Shown here: piece by piece, positions 17,140-28,400 of the stretch
How the letters are laid out: every line of letters begins with the position of its first letter
Numbering within the stretch: the stretch's first letter is position 1
Assembly: GCA_001839685.1 (NCBI GenBank)
Contig: MLAK01001139.1
Span: forward strand, 1-31,600
Source of the DNA: Tritrichomonas foetus
Taxonomy: Eukaryota; Parabasalia; Tritrichomonadida; Tritrichomonadidae
DNA length: 31,600 bases
Direction: 5' to 3'
Notes under the pieces: generated by a model
The model's input: the letters and a program-made list of their open reading frames with translations, nothing else
Databases searched by the model: none
Told to the model about the DNA's origin: nothing
Position numbers and translations under genes: made by a program

Positions 17140-18713
17140 AAATGTGGAAAGATAAAAATATTAATAAATATCATTTACTTCGAATATTTAAATTATAATC
17201 TGTTTGTTATGAATTTTGTCCTGCTTTTATTTCATCCCTTTCCCATGAGATTCACTATTAAAATTTTCCCATTGATAATTCTCAATCTGATTCGATTTTT
17301 TTTTTTTGTAATCATATCATATGATTTTTGATAACTATATGAGACACAAAAGAGTATTGACATCAAATGCCCTGGTTTAAAGGAACCAGAAAAAAATTTA
17401 AATTTCTAATGAATTAATCAATTAGATTTTTGTTCAACTTCAAGTTTAGAAATCAAAATATATACTAGTTATATTGTGTTTTAACTTGATACAATAGATA
17501 AACTATGTTTTAAAATCGAAGACATTTCACATTTCCTGATATTATACATAACTATGACTTTGTTTAGTGGAAATTAATTTACTCTTTATTTACAAAGCAG
17601 ATGAAATTACATCTACATGAAACGAATATAAAAATTACATTTGATACATAAAAAGCATTGTTTAATATTTTTCAAAGTATGTGGATGTTAATTCGTTACT
17701 GTAATTCAGTAAAAAATATTGTGAAGTTATTTTGAATTAAAAGATATTCTCCATATTTTTTTCATCAATAATACCGAATAATTGTCTTGACAACAAGTTT
17801 TACCTTTGTAAATTACAGGATCCCGTTCAAAATCTTTGGGGAATAAGCCTTCGATGCAAAAACATTTCCTTCATCATTGGAAATTCCACAACGAGATGTT
17901 TAAATTGATAAGAATATAAATAATCAATAAAAATATTGTTTATTTCTAAATATTTATGTGCGATAGTTCTGTTTTAGCTTCTTACAATAATTAAGCAACA
18001 CTTCGGGTAAATCCGTCTCGGATGATTTTAAAAATATAGGAAGACAAAATCAAAGAAGGAAGGTACAAAGAATAAGGACAAAGTAAGAAGCTAAAACAGA
18101 ACTATCGCACATAAATATTAAAAAAAAAAAAAAAAACATTAGAATGAGATAAATTAATCGACTTTTCGAAATTTCTTTTATGTTGACTTTTTCTGATACA
18201 CATTATTTTGAAAGGATCTGTTACGCAATTACTTCATGGCGTTTACAGAATTTAAATTGTTGTGGCGATTATTTTTAAAATCGAAATTTTCAACGATAAA
18301 TAACTCCGTGAGTATTGGGCCAGATGTTTTGACATCCATACAATCATTAATAATGTCTGAAACACTAAAACGAAATAGAGCCGAAAATTAAGATATATCG
18401 ATATCGATTTGAGGAAATTTGGAAATTTAATTTTCAGCTGTAAAATTTGGATCGACTCGGTAAATAAATATATAAAAGCTTGGTTCGTACTGAGTTATTC
18501 TGCAAAAGATCAGCGCTGAGGTCTTCTCCGCTATTTTTGGAATAAAGATTTTAAACGCACTTTTTTTGGCGGTTAGTCAAGCCCCTAAAGTATTGAAATT
18601 TGAATGGAATATGCTTAGAAATGTCAAATGACTGAAAAAATGAAAAAGTATTTGTCAATATTTCAGAGAGAATTAGAAAGATCTTTTTATTCAATTAGTC
18701 TGCATATTTCATA
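17140..18713. other. Intergenic DNA holding one MITE
   Basis: Apart from the inverted-repeat element at 17949-18119, I see no gene in this 1.6 kb. An AT-rich palindrome AATCATATCATATGATT lies near 17305-17325. No tRNA or snRNA signature was found by eye. Confidence 0.55.
17949..18119. mobile_element. MITE with 37-bp perfect terminal inverted repeats
   Basis: The left arm 17949-17985 and right arm 18083-18119 are exact reverse complements over 37 bases (core TTTATGTGCGATAGTTCTG). The interior of about 97 bp has no ORF. The ends sit in AATATT, so a TA target duplication (17951-17952 and 18116-18117) fits insertion by a Tc1/mariner-type transposase. Perfect arms suggest recent insertion or cruciform-type conservation. 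A poly-A run follows on the right. Confidence 0.85.
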
Positions 18714-18719
18714 TCATTT
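18714..18719 (+). promoter_or_regulatory. Initiator (Inr) of the CAP protein gene
   Basis: TCATTT with +1 A at 18716 lies 15 nt before the ATG at 18731, matching the trichomonad Inr and leader length. Confidence 0.6.
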
Positions 18720-18730
18720 CTTCTTCGATA

Positions 18731-20728
18731 ATGACTTTCTTTTTCTTAATCAGTTTAAAGACAGTTACATTTGATAACTTGGAGCAACGCTCAATAGAGG
18801 AAGTNTGTTTACCATACAAAGAAATTTTTACGCGAACTGTTCAAAATTGTTATACGCCACCTGTATCAGCAGATAAATGTGCTATTGGAACACATAATGA
18901 TGATGACATTACAGAAACAATAGAGAGAGTCAATTACTATCGCAGTTTATTAAATATGGATTTGGTTTCACGCAGTAAAGATGAATCTCTATGGCAGGCT
19001 GAAAGAGAAACATGTAGCGTTATGATGGTTAATGATGTATTCTCACATTATTTATCCAGTGATTTGGACTGTTGGACACAGGGTGCAGAAAATGGAGCAG
19101 CTAACTCGAATTTATTTTGGACAAACGGGGATACATGTGCATTAGATTCAGTGAGAGCATATATGATAGACAACGGTGTTCCAGATTTAGGACATCGCAG
19201 ATGGATTTTAAATCCTTCACTTCGATACACAACTACGTGTGNCAATGNTCATTTTAGTGGTCTCTCTATTATGTACTCAGAACATCAAAATTATAGCTGC
19301 ACAGTCCCTCCTGTTATTGCCTTTCCAAATCCAGGTTATTTCCCGAGAGATAATATGCCTATGATTTGGAGTTTTAGTGTGAATAATCAACCATGGGATG
19401 ATTCTCACAATATGCCATCTGATTGCACTGCTAAAGTAACATGTGATGGAAATAATATGGAGATAATCACGAGTACAGATTATCAAAATATGGCGATGTA
19501 TCCAGGAAATGTTTATATTGAATTTACTTCATCATTATCTGGTGTTCAAAAATGTTATGTTCAGATAACATCAGAATCTGCTGGATTTGTTTGGGAATAT
19601 AATGTAATTCCAGTAGATTGTTTGAATTATGATCCTGATGTTCCTATTTCATCGGCTTCTAAATCATTTTTACCAACTCAATCTTCAAAGCCAGTAACTG
19701 TGACAAATATTCCAGATACTCCAACAGAAATTCCAATTATATACGATTTTTGTATCGGAAATATCGAAAACTGTGATGATTTANATGTAGTCACAGAAGA
19801 TACAATTCTTGAATATATTAATAGAACACCTGCTAATTCTAATATTATGATTTCATTTAACATACCAGCAAGCATTCCATTATCAGTGTTACTTTCAAGA
19901 AANATGAATCTCATTGGTTTGAATGAAAANCCATTAATTACATTAGCAAATGATTATTTTTTGGAAACTAAATCAGAGAATCAGTTTTATCATTCTTTAA
20001 CAAATTTGAAAGTTAAATTTGAGATGGAAGATGTTGAATTTTATGAATGCAAATTTGTATCTGTTGATTTTACATCAAAACTAACGTTGAAAGNGTTTTC
20101 ATTGACTATAGATTACGACTCTCTNTATTCGTTGTTGATTGAGAATTCTGGTTCAAAAATAAATGCAGATCATATAAGTATAAAATGTAATCGAAAAATA
20201 GAAATTCATTTTATATCAGAAACTAGAATAAAAATTAGAAAATATGAAGGTAAAAATAATAAAATTTTAGAAGAAGATCAAATTGAACTAGATGAAAATA
20301 TTGATCTGGTTGAGATAGAAACTACTGAGCCAGTCGTATTAAAAATTGATGATTCTAACTCATTATCATCAATTAAAACAATTAAAATTGATGTTTCACA
20401 AGCATCAACGAAAAAGTTAGAGTTTGTTGGTGATTGGAGTAATCTTACTGATGTTTCATCTCAACTCACTGTTGAAGTTGGAAATGGTGGTCTTGAAACA
20501 GAAGGTGAAAATATTCCAGTATTTAATGAACAAAATGAAAGATCTGATAAACCATCAGCAACTAAGAAACCAATTANCGTTNNATTAATTGTTGGAGTTA
20601 TTGCAGGAATCATTGTTTTAGCAATCATTGTGGTAGTTATTTCAGTTTTATGTTTTAGATCTCCAAAGAAAAATGAAAACAGTTCAGATAAAGGCGCAGG
20701 AAATGCATTAGAGTCTTCAATTTTATAA
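18731..20728 (+). CDS. Type I membrane protein with CAP/SCP domain
   Basis: The 665-residue product has a signal peptide (MTFFFLISLKTV) and then a CAP (SCP/PR-1) domain at about 60-190: VNYYRSLL (67-74), SHYL with H106, AENG with E120, and the hallmark GHRRWILNP (154-162) with H155. GHRRWIL is typical of the bacterial-like CAP branch. Residues 190-300 form a Cys-containing beta-rich extension and 300-610 a Ser/Thr- then Ile/Asp/Glu-rich stalk without recognised repeats. One transmembrane helix (about 618-642) and a 23-residue Ser/Lys tail follow, so it should face outward at the cell surface. CAP proteins are expanded in trichomonads and suspected in host contact; the function here is inferred. 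About ten ambiguous codons (for example at 18805, 19242, 20577) reduce certainty at single residues but not in the frame. Confidence 0.85.
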   Translation: MTFFFLISLKTVTFDNLEQRSIEEXCLPYKEIFTRTVQNCYTPPVSADKCAIGTHNDDDITETIERVNYYRSLLNMDLVSRSKDESLWQAERETCSVMMVNDVFSHYLSSDLDCWTQGAENGAANSNLFWTNGDTCALDSVRAYMIDNGVPDLGHRRWILNPSLRYTTTCXNXHFSGLSIMYSEHQNYSCTVPPVIAFPNPGYFPRDNMPMIWSFSVNNQPWDDSHNMPSDCTAKVTCDGNNMEIITSTDYQNMAMYPGNVYIEFTSSLSGVQKCYVQITSESAGFVWEYNVIPVDCLNYDPDVPISSASKSFLPTQSSKPVTVTNIPDTPTEIPIIYDFCIGNIENCDDLXVVTEDTILEYINRTPANSNIMISFNIPASIPLSVLLSRXMNLIGLNEXPLITLANDYFLETKSENQFYHSLTNLKVKFEMEDVEFYECKFVSVDFTSKLTLKXFSLTIDYDSXYSLLIENSGSKINADHISIKCNRKIEIHFISETRIKIRKYEGKNNKILEEDQIELDENIDLVEIETTEPVVLKIDDSNSLSSIKTIKIDVSQASTKKLEFVGDWSNLTDVSSQLTVEVGNGGLETEGENIPVFNEQNERSDKPSATKKPIXVXLIVGVIAGIIVLAIIVVVISVLCFRSPKKNENSSDKGAGNALESSIL

Positions 20729-20764
20729 CATAATACAACTAGGAAAAAATTGACTAAATATTAT

Positions 20765-23137
20765 TCATTCATTTTGATTTTTTTCATCTGAAAAGAGTAA
20801 AAGAATAACATCTTCCAAATTTTGTACATTCAATGTATAATCTTTTATGTTTAAATCCGTTTTATTTCGATCAATTTCTTCCAACAAATCTACTATATAT
20901 GGACCGTTGGGGATTAATATCGTTCCATCTGTTTCTTTCCCATCTAGTATTACATTAGTGTGTTTTTTAACAAGANTAATAAGTGACTGGAAATTGTTTG
21001 CATTTTTTTCTCTAGATTCCTCAACAATTCTTAACTTATATCCACAATGAAGTTCGATCCTTAATTTTTCTGTTGTTCCATTAAAAATGATTTTTCCTTT
21101 TCGCATTACTAAAAGTCGATCACTCACAGATTCGGCTTCTTCGAGAGTATGGAGTGTGATTAAACATGTCGTTTTTGTAAATGAATTTATTGTTTTCCAA
21201 ATCAATTTCCTTGTTGATACATCAATAGCTGTCGTTGGTTCATCCATAATAATAATTGGTGGTGAACCAATTAAAGCAATTGCAACACATAATTTCCGTT
21301 TTTGACCACCACTTAAATTGAATGCAACACTTTTTGGATTTAATTCCATCATTGTGCAAATATTGGATATGGTATCATCAATGTCTTCTTTATTATAAAT
21401 TCCTCTCAATATGCAAAAAACTCTTAATGTCTCATAGACATTAATTATAGGAAACAGAATATTTTCTTGGAAACAAACTCCAATCAATTTTTGAAGTTCT
21501 ATAAAATTTCCCCAATAATTTTGATTTTCTATTTCTAAAGATCCTGAATCAACAATCGTTGATCCAATGATAGAATTAATTAATGTACTTTTTCCACAGC
21601 CATTTGGTCCAATTAAAATCGTAGTTTCATTATATTTAAGATTCAATGAAACATTATCGAGGGCAATAATTTCCTTTCTTTTGGTTTTATAAACTTTATT
21701 AAGATTATTTAAGGATATTAAAGGATGTGAATCATTTACATTATTTTCATAATCGTCTGTATTGTAGTTGTCATTTTGTAAATTATCAAAATCAGAGAGT
21801 ATGATTCTTTCGTTTTGTACCTTTTTATTTGGAATATTTCGTCTATTTGAACAAATTAAAAATCTTTTGAAGATATTTGTAAATTGACGAAACATATTGG
21901 AAAAAATCATAAATAAGAGCATATAGAAAANAATTGACAAAATTGATGTCCAATAAAAAGATCCATTTGGAATTTTATAAAACTTATAAAAAGTANTATA
22001 TGTAAATTTCTTATCAAAGTTTCTGAGTGTATATAAATTATCGAAAAACGATGAAGTTGAAAATGGTGGACATATAAAACAAGCAAAATTTAAAAGGTTT
22101 TTATNGGTATAAAATGTAGNAGATAAAACAAGAAATGGAGATCCAATAGTAATTAAAAGTAGAAAAATAAAATAGAATTTAAAATGATTACTTTTCTTGA
22201 TAACAAGTGATAAAAATAAATAAAATGAATAAAAAGAAATAACAAAAAAGAATGTTAAAATGAAAACCAAAAAATAATTACTATCTTTTGACACATCAGC
22301 AAAATGAACAATCACACTTACAATTAATGAAAAAGGAAGAATTGTAAGTAAATCAATCAAAATTAAAGAAATCCAGATCAAAGTTTCTTTAGTTCCATTA
22401 GTCTTCAATAAAATAATTAATTTTGACTCTTTCAGTTGAATAATTTGAAAAATAGAATANGCAAGAGAAAAAATTATTCCAATATTGTAAAAAACNGNGT
22501 AAGCAGCTCCAAAAGAATCTGTTATCATTTTTGGTCTCATAAACTCTGTATTTTTTAATTCAAAATTTTCAATATTGATTTGATTGTATTTCTCGATGAT
22601 TGAAAAAATCATATTTGTGAGTGTTTCATCAAGTGTTGTTGATTGTGAATAAAAAAATATTTTTGGCATTTTTTTATCAGTTTCGTAAAAAAATAGTCCC
22701 ATTGTAAAATAATACTTATAATCTTGTTGGTGTTTATCAATAAAATCTTTCATTTCTTCTTTTGAATTCATTAATAAGACTGAATTAGGATCAGATGAAC
22801 AATAAAGAGATGATTTAAAGAAATTGGCGAGTTCATTATTTGGTGCAAAAATGAATCTATAATTAGAAGCACAAATATATCTTTTGGTAAAATATGAAAA
22901 AGAGACGTTTTCTTCATAAAGAGAAGGAATATATCCACCACCATATGATAATGAATATCCTGTAAATATGAGAATAAAACATGACATTCCGATTCCAAAA
23001 AGTGGTGAAACCCAAAAAATCCAAGATTTGGTTCTCATTTTTAAAAAGGCACGAAAAAGTGCACCAATGATTACAAACGAGTTTCTTCTTTGATCAAAAT
23101 TGCTNATATCTCTTTCATGAAAGGCTTCTTTATTCAT
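20765..23137 (-). CDS. ABCA-like half transporter
   Basis: The protein of about 790 residues has one membrane domain followed by one nucleotide-binding domain, the order of ABCA half transporters, which move lipids. Positions count from the upstream Met at 23143. A first helix (about 41-62) precedes a large non-cytosolic loop (63-210); further helices lie near 217-237, 256-281, 289-315, 321-341 and 399-416. The ATPase domain is complete: Walker A GPNGCGKST (512-520), Q-loop Q559, signature LSGGQKRK (610-617), Walker B IIIMDEPTTAIDVST (630-644) and H665. The D-loop reads TTAIDVST rather than the usual TTGLDP. The ATG at 23135-23137 is chosen because an Inr-like TCATAT (23147-23142) overlaps the ATG at 23143. 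Its 3' end is only 36 bp from the convergent CAP gene. About 14 codons contain N. Confidence 0.87.
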   Translation of the reverse strand: MNKEAFHERDXSNFDQRRNSFVIIGALFRAFLKMRTKSWIFWVSPLFGIGMSCFILIFTGYSLSYGGGYIPSLYEENVSFSYFTKRYICASNYRFIFAPNNELANFFKSSLYCSSDPNSVLLMNSKEEMKDFIDKHQQDYKYYFTMGLFFYETDKKMPKIFFYSQSTTLDETLTNMIFSIIEKYNQINIENFELKNTEFMRPKMITDSFGAAYXVFYNIGIIFSLXYSIFQIIQLKESKLIILLKTNGTKETLIWISLILIDLLTILPFSLIVSVIVHFADVSKDSNYFLVFILTFFFVISFYSFYLFLSLVIKKSNHFKFYFIFLLLITIGSPFLVLSXTFYTXKNLLNFACFICPPFSTSSFFDNLYTLRNFDKKFTYXTFYKFYKIPNGSFYWTSILSIXFYMLLFMIFSNMFRQFTNIFKRFLICSNRRNIPNKKVQNERIILSDFDNLQNDNYNTDDYENNVNDSHPLISLNNLNKVYKTKRKEIIALDNVSLNLKYNETTILIGPNGCGKSTLINSIIGSTIVDSGSLEIENQNYWGNFIELQKLIGVCFQENILFPIINVYETLRVFCILRGIYNKEDIDDTISNICTMMELNPKSVAFNLSGGQKRKLCVAIALIGSPPIIIMDEPTTAIDVSTRKLIWKTINSFTKTTCLITLHTLEEAESVSDRLLVMRKGKIIFNGTTEKLRIELHCGYKLRIVEESREKNANNFQSLIXLVKKHTNVILDGKETDGTILIPNGPYIVDLLEEIDRNKTDLNIKDYTLNVQNLEDVILLLFSDEKNQNE

Positions 23138-23143
23138 NAACAT

Positions 23144-24612
23144 ATGACAATATCATGAAAAATAGACNATTGAAAAAGTTTCTTCAGAATAACANTANTG
23201 AAAAAGTAGAGGTGTCAAATGAAATTTTTGAGGTGTATAGCTAAATTGGATAAATAACATTTAATATTTAATATTATCATTAATGATAATAATTGATGAT
23301 AAATATACAAATACTATATATTATTGGGAGAATTTGGATAGTATTTATAAAATGAGAAGATATGATAATAATATTGATATAAAGAAATTCTGAAGAAATT
23401 CTGAAGAAAATATTTTTATTTCAAAAATTGAGAACAAATGATAAAAAAAAAAAATGAAATTCTTATGACTTTATTGTTGTAATTCATTAAAATTTCGGAA
23501 GATTTTNGCTACTAATCAAATGAAAAAACGATATTAATATTTTAATTTCAAAAAAAAAAAAAAAAACAAATAAGAGGACAAAATTTTAATAATGTGATTT
23601 AAGATTGTGATGCATACGATAGCACATTTTATTCAATTTTCTGATAACCAAATAAAATTGGAATTTCAGACCCAAGTTCCAGAATTATACAGAAAAAGTT
23701 GATATCGATCATGGCCAGATTCACAATCATTTGGTGAATTACATGCAGTTTCAAGGAATCTTATCTTTTTTTTTTTTTTCGAAGCATGATATCTTATCGT
23801 TTTTTTTCAATTACTGATTTTTGAATGAAATCATTGAAACCCTGCTCTCAATACCTGATTCGACTTTCGAAAAGTTTATCATCCCAAAATTCTGATGGAA
23901 CAATTTATGAAAAGAAAGCCATCTTGACCAGCAATAATTCTTTAGTGATTAAAAATGGAATAGCTTGATCTCGAAAACTCCCAATAAATAAATCTCTATC
24001 TGATGGCGAGAATAAACACCATGACTATTTAAAGATAGCCAACTCCAATTGAGAATGTGAAATACCCCACTATGGGCAGCCAAAGGCATCGTAATTTCTT
24101 TTTCTGAAAGTTTTTTAACTTTTTTGAGAATTCCTGAAGCCCCATATCAAGCTTTTGATGATAATTAAAACATATAGACTAGTCTGAACAAATCTGCAGT
24201 GTGATTTGGCAATTATCGCTTCAGGATCAAATATGATAATTATTTTTTGAAACGCGAACAATTTTGAAATATGACATAATAAATAATAATAACAGGTATC
24301 ACTGAAAATCTGGATTTCGAAATGTAATGATTTGCTTTTATTTCTTCATTCTGATTTCCTAAATATTAAATGTATTGACTGAAAAAAAGTGAAAAAGTGG
24401 TTGAAATGGAATTGAATTCAACTTTTTGAATACATGTTTAGTCATGCCAAAAGAAAAGTTAAATTAACAGAAAATTTCACGATAAATTAGACATATCATT
24501 CAAAAATTGACAGTATTGTAAATCTTTAATTATTTAACCACAAAAGTTAACACAAAAAGTTTAAACGATCTCCCTAAAAGACGTTAAAGTCTCCAAAACT
24601 ATCGAATCGAAA
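23144..24612. other. AT-rich intergenic DNA
   Basis: There is no intact gene in about 1.5 kb. GAAATTCTGAA occurs twice in tandem (23384-23405), and there are poly-A and poly-T runs near 23550 and 23770. The minus strand near 23940-24120 has an open stretch that reads weakly protein-like, but it has no start or recognisable domain. Confidence 0.5.
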
Positions 24613-24813
24613 ATGACAGATTCCCCTTGTTTCGATACAACAGTTGATGTTGTTTCATTTGAGCAGAGCAAACCGATGGACTACGCTGTTGAGCGCCAAA
24701 GCGTTTATTATACTCCAAACGGGCTTTTTTATGCCGCTCAGCCACAAGAACAGAATTCAACAGAATCTTCGTCAGACGAGGAGTTCGTCGTTGGAAGGAA
24801 AAAGAGGAAATGA
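24613..24813 (+). CDS. Possible small acidic protein with basic tail
   Basis: The frame codes 66 residues: a polar N-terminal part with VDVVSFEQSKPMDY and VYYTPNGLFYAAQP, then a Ser/Glu/Asp cluster (SSSDEEF, 52-58) that looks like a CK2-type acidic phosphosite, and the basic end GRKKRK. Base composition is markedly richer in G and C than around it, which favours real coding sequence. The leader contains AACGATC (24567) and ACGTTAAAG (24582), resembling Myb-type elements, but no clean Inr. I do not recognise the family. The ATG in the other plus frame at 24644 and the long minus-strand frame here look like shadows. Confidence 0.5.
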   Translation: MTDSPCFDTTVDVVSFEQSKPMDYAVERQSVYYTPNGLFYAAQPQEQNSTESSSDEEFVVGRKKRK

Positions 24814-24916
24814 ACAAATTGCGCCACAAAATTAATCTTCGTGTCTTTATTAAAATCGAAAATGTTAAATGTAAAATGTATTGATGTTTATTTGAATTAT
24901 TTATGAATGTTAAATA

Positions 24917-25081
24917 GGGATCGCTCTTGTGCCCAAGGGTTGCAAAAATTATGCCTAAGTTGATGATTAAAAAAGACATGTGATATAAAATGCTAATGTA
25001 ATAGGGAAAAAGCTTTTCATATAAATCCTTGTGCCCACGATTTTCGATTTTCATAATCATTTTGGGCATAAGCGCGAACTC
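24917..25081. mobile_element. MITE with GGGTTCGCGCTT-type inverted ends
   Basis: The left end GGGATCGCTCTTGTGCCCAA (24917-24936) and the reverse complement of the right end (25062-25081, GAGTTCGCGCTTATGCCCAA) match at 16 of 20 bases. TA flanks both sides (24915-24916 and 25082-25083), as expected for a Tc1/mariner-type insertion. The 125-bp interior has no convincing ORF. A third end of the same family lies at 31368. Confidence 0.75.
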
Positions 25082-25290
25082 TATAATATTAAATAATTGT
25101 GAATCGTATAAATCTTAAAAAATAGAAACATTTTATTTTCATACGACATTATTTTCCGATTTAATTTTTTTTATATTTGTGAAGTTAAAACAACAAGAAA
25201 AGTTAACAAAGGCTTGTGAAATTGAATAGATCATCAAAATAATGCTATCATTTCTCAAATTCACAAAGAGTGCCAACGAACAAATGATGA

Positions 25291-25360
25291 AGTTAACTAT
25301 ATAATTGTTAACTACCAAATTGTTATGGTAAATAATTAACAATTTATAACAAATGGTTAC
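25291..25360. promoter_or_regulatory. Cluster of GTTA/TAAC words upstream of the coiled-coil gene
   Basis: Within 70 bp lie AGTTAACT, ATTGTTAACT, ATTGTTATGG, ATTAACAATT and TTATAACAAATGGTTAC. AATTGTTAA (25303-25311) and TTAACAATT (25336-25344) form a 9-bp inverted repeat. The words resemble Myb recognition elements. The cluster ends 60 bp before the ATG at 25420. Confidence 0.4.
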
Positions 25361-25419
25361 ATTAAAATGTATGCGTTTAAAATAAAAGAAGATTTTATCT
25401 TGGCGGCTTTTTTAATTCC

Positions 25420-28400
25420 ATGAATTTAACGACAGCATCGATAACAATATATGATGAACGTCGAGAATCTCTGCGACGAAGCCTTTCCGCAATTTCCGAT
25501 AAATTACATTCAAATATCTCAATCGACCAATTAATGGATACATTTGAAAATGTAATCAAACGCTATATTTCTTCAGAACAAGAAGTTTTTATTTCCTACT
25601 TGATGTTTTTGCTGATGCAATCGACAAATCAAATAATGCCTCCTTTTTTCGAAGAATTTAAAGAATCTCAAGAAAAGCTTTCAAAGCATTTTGATCCAAC
25701 AGGAAAAATCAACTCAATTCTCGAAAATTTTCGTGGAGTATCGCCAAATAAATTAATGAAATTATATCCAGATTATTTATCGAAAGTTGTTGGGGTAGTT
25801 TATGGAACATCAGTTTTACATTCTTTTGTAAATGATGCACGTTTTGTTTTTCTTGATTTCATAAAAGGCATGAAACGAATGATTTCCCAAACGCATCAGA
25901 AAACACAAAAAGCTTTAAAAGGACTTTCCACAGATAAAATAGTTAAAAAGAAAAACGAAGAAATTCATGAAATTAAAAAAGAATTAATGAAAACTCAAGA
26001 AATTCTAAAAGAAAAAGATAAGCATAGACTTGAACTTGAAGGTCATGCCATTCGAATTATTCAATACTTAAATTCAATTGATCCACAAAAAGTAGAAGAT
26101 ACACCAACACAATTGACATTAACTGAATTAAGAAAACAAAGTCAAAGTTTAAGAAAAGCTTTAAAAGCAACAACATCGATCAATAAAATCGAATTTAATA
26201 ATACTTCCAGCATTTACAATGCTGAACAACAAAAAGCTCAAAGAATTGAAAATTTAATCAATCAAACAAAAATCAAAGATGAAACAATTTCACAATTACG
26301 TAAAGAAATCGAATATCTTAGAAAAAATCCAATTTCTCAAGCACAATCTTTTCAAACTGAAACAAGAATTGAAGAAAGTATTTTACAATCAAATTTATTA
26401 AAAACAAGAGGTGAACTTGATCAAACAAAAGCAGTAAAAACTGAATTAATGAATGAAGTTGTTCAAAAAACGGATCGATTAAGAGATTATTATGATCTTA
26501 AAAATGAGTTAGATGATCTTAAATTAGAATACCATGCTATTTTACAACAAAAAGTTCAAGCTGATGAATATGCGGAAGTGCTAAACCAAGAAAATATGAA
26601 ATTAAAGAGAGAAAACGATGAATTAAAAGTTCAACTTTCAAGTGGAACTGCCGGATTTGATGCTTTATATAATAAAGTAAAACGTCTTGAAGAAAAATCT
26701 ATTAAACAGAAAGAAAAACTTCAAGAACAAAAAGAAAGAACAAAAGCAGCTGAAGAAGAATTAAATAAAAAGATTAATGAAATCCAAAATAAAAATAAGA
26801 ATTTAAGAAACTTATCAGAAGATAAAGAAACAAATGCAATGAAAAATGAACTTTTAATGGAGCAAATTACAAATTTGAAAACTGAAGCTGCTCTAAAGGA
26901 AGCAGAATTTGTTAAATTTCAGAAAACTTTAGAAACACAAAAGAAAATTTCCGAATCTGCTCAAGAAAAAGATAATTTAAGACTTGAGGAAATCGCAGCA
27001 TTAAAAGAAAAAATTAATAAAATTCATCTTCGAAAAACTAAAAAAGATGAAAAAATTCAACAATTGCAGAAATTAATTGATTCATCCTCAGTAAAAATGC
27101 AAGAAAAAGATATGATTATGGATAAATATGAATTAAAGGTGAATGATCAAAAAGTTAGGATTTCTACTTTAACTGATAGATTATCAAAAGCTTCAGAAAC
27201 AATGAAAGCACAAAAGAACAAAATTAAAGATTTGGAAAACCAAATGGCAGAACTTCACTATAAAGCAAAAGATATTGAAAGACAAACAAAAAGGAAAGAT
27301 GAAGAAGTGAAAGAAATGAAAGAAAAAATGAAGAATTTTAATGAAATCTTTCGTGCAAAAGAAAGCTTGAATCATGAAGTTGTTCAACTTAAATTGGAAA
27401 TTGAAGCAGAAAAACAAAAGAATCACACTATTTCAAATAATTTAGCAGCTCAGGCCGAAGCTTCAGAACTAATTAGAAATGAGTGCAACGAAACAAAGAA
27501 AAATTTAATTGACACTCAAAATCAATTAGATTCATTGAAACTTCAATCACAAACACAAATAGCACAATTAAATAATCAAATTGAAACATTAAATTATGAT
27601 ATGACTAAAGAAAGAGAAAGATTTGAAAAAGAAAAGAAAACACTATCAACAAAAATCCAACAAAATTCTGTAAAAATTAAATCATTTGCACCAATAAGAG
27701 AGCAATATGAGAAGCAAATAGATGAATTTAAACTGAAAATTTCACAGCTCCAAGATCAAATCACAGAAATTAATTCTCAAAATAAAGTAAAAATTATCTC
27801 TTTACAACAAATTTCCCAACAAGAAAAGCTAGAATTCAATGAAAAAATCGGAAATTCTGAACGAAAAATTAAAGAATTAGAAAGTGACAATCAAATTCTT
27901 AACAATAGGTTAGAAAAATTAAAAGATGAATATGAAGAATTTAAACAACAATTAGCCACTCTTTTGAAATCTAATAATATATATCAATCAATTGAAGAGC
28001 TTCAGAATTCTTTGGAAAATGCTCAAAAAAGCATTCAGTCAATAAAAACAGAAGTTTTGAAAGCCAAAGAAAGAAATGCTTCACTTTTCAATACAATGAA
28101 TGTCAAAATTGAAGATAATGCATCACCATTTGACCAAATTTGTGTTCTTGCTTCAGCTGTTGATGCTTCTTCTCAATATATTTCAAAAATGAAGAAACAG
28201 CAGCACTATCAACAGATGGTTTTAAAGCAAGCGAATTTAAAAGATTTCGGGGAAATTCCAGAATTACACAGAAATCTATTAGAAGCAAAACAAGAAACAC
28301 TTCACTACCAAGGACTTTTAAGACAAATTGGTGAATCCACTCCATTTCGAAAAGAAGAAAATTTACCTCAAATTGTTGCAGATTTGAAATCAAGGCACGA

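Noticed and set aside
18300..18730. Possible tRNA or small RNA gene near GGTTCG at 18480
   Set aside because: No matching A box, cloverleaf or acceptor pairing could be found by eye.
23940..24120. Weakly protein-like minus-strand stretch (contains MPLAAHSGVFHIL)
   Set aside because: Short, no start, no recognisable domain; an ankyrin-like reading was considered but the motif positions do not hold.
24599..25069. Open frame of 156 codons on the minus strand
   Set aside because: It overlaps the small plus-strand gene and most of the MITE, and its composition follows theirs in reverse; a shadow frame.
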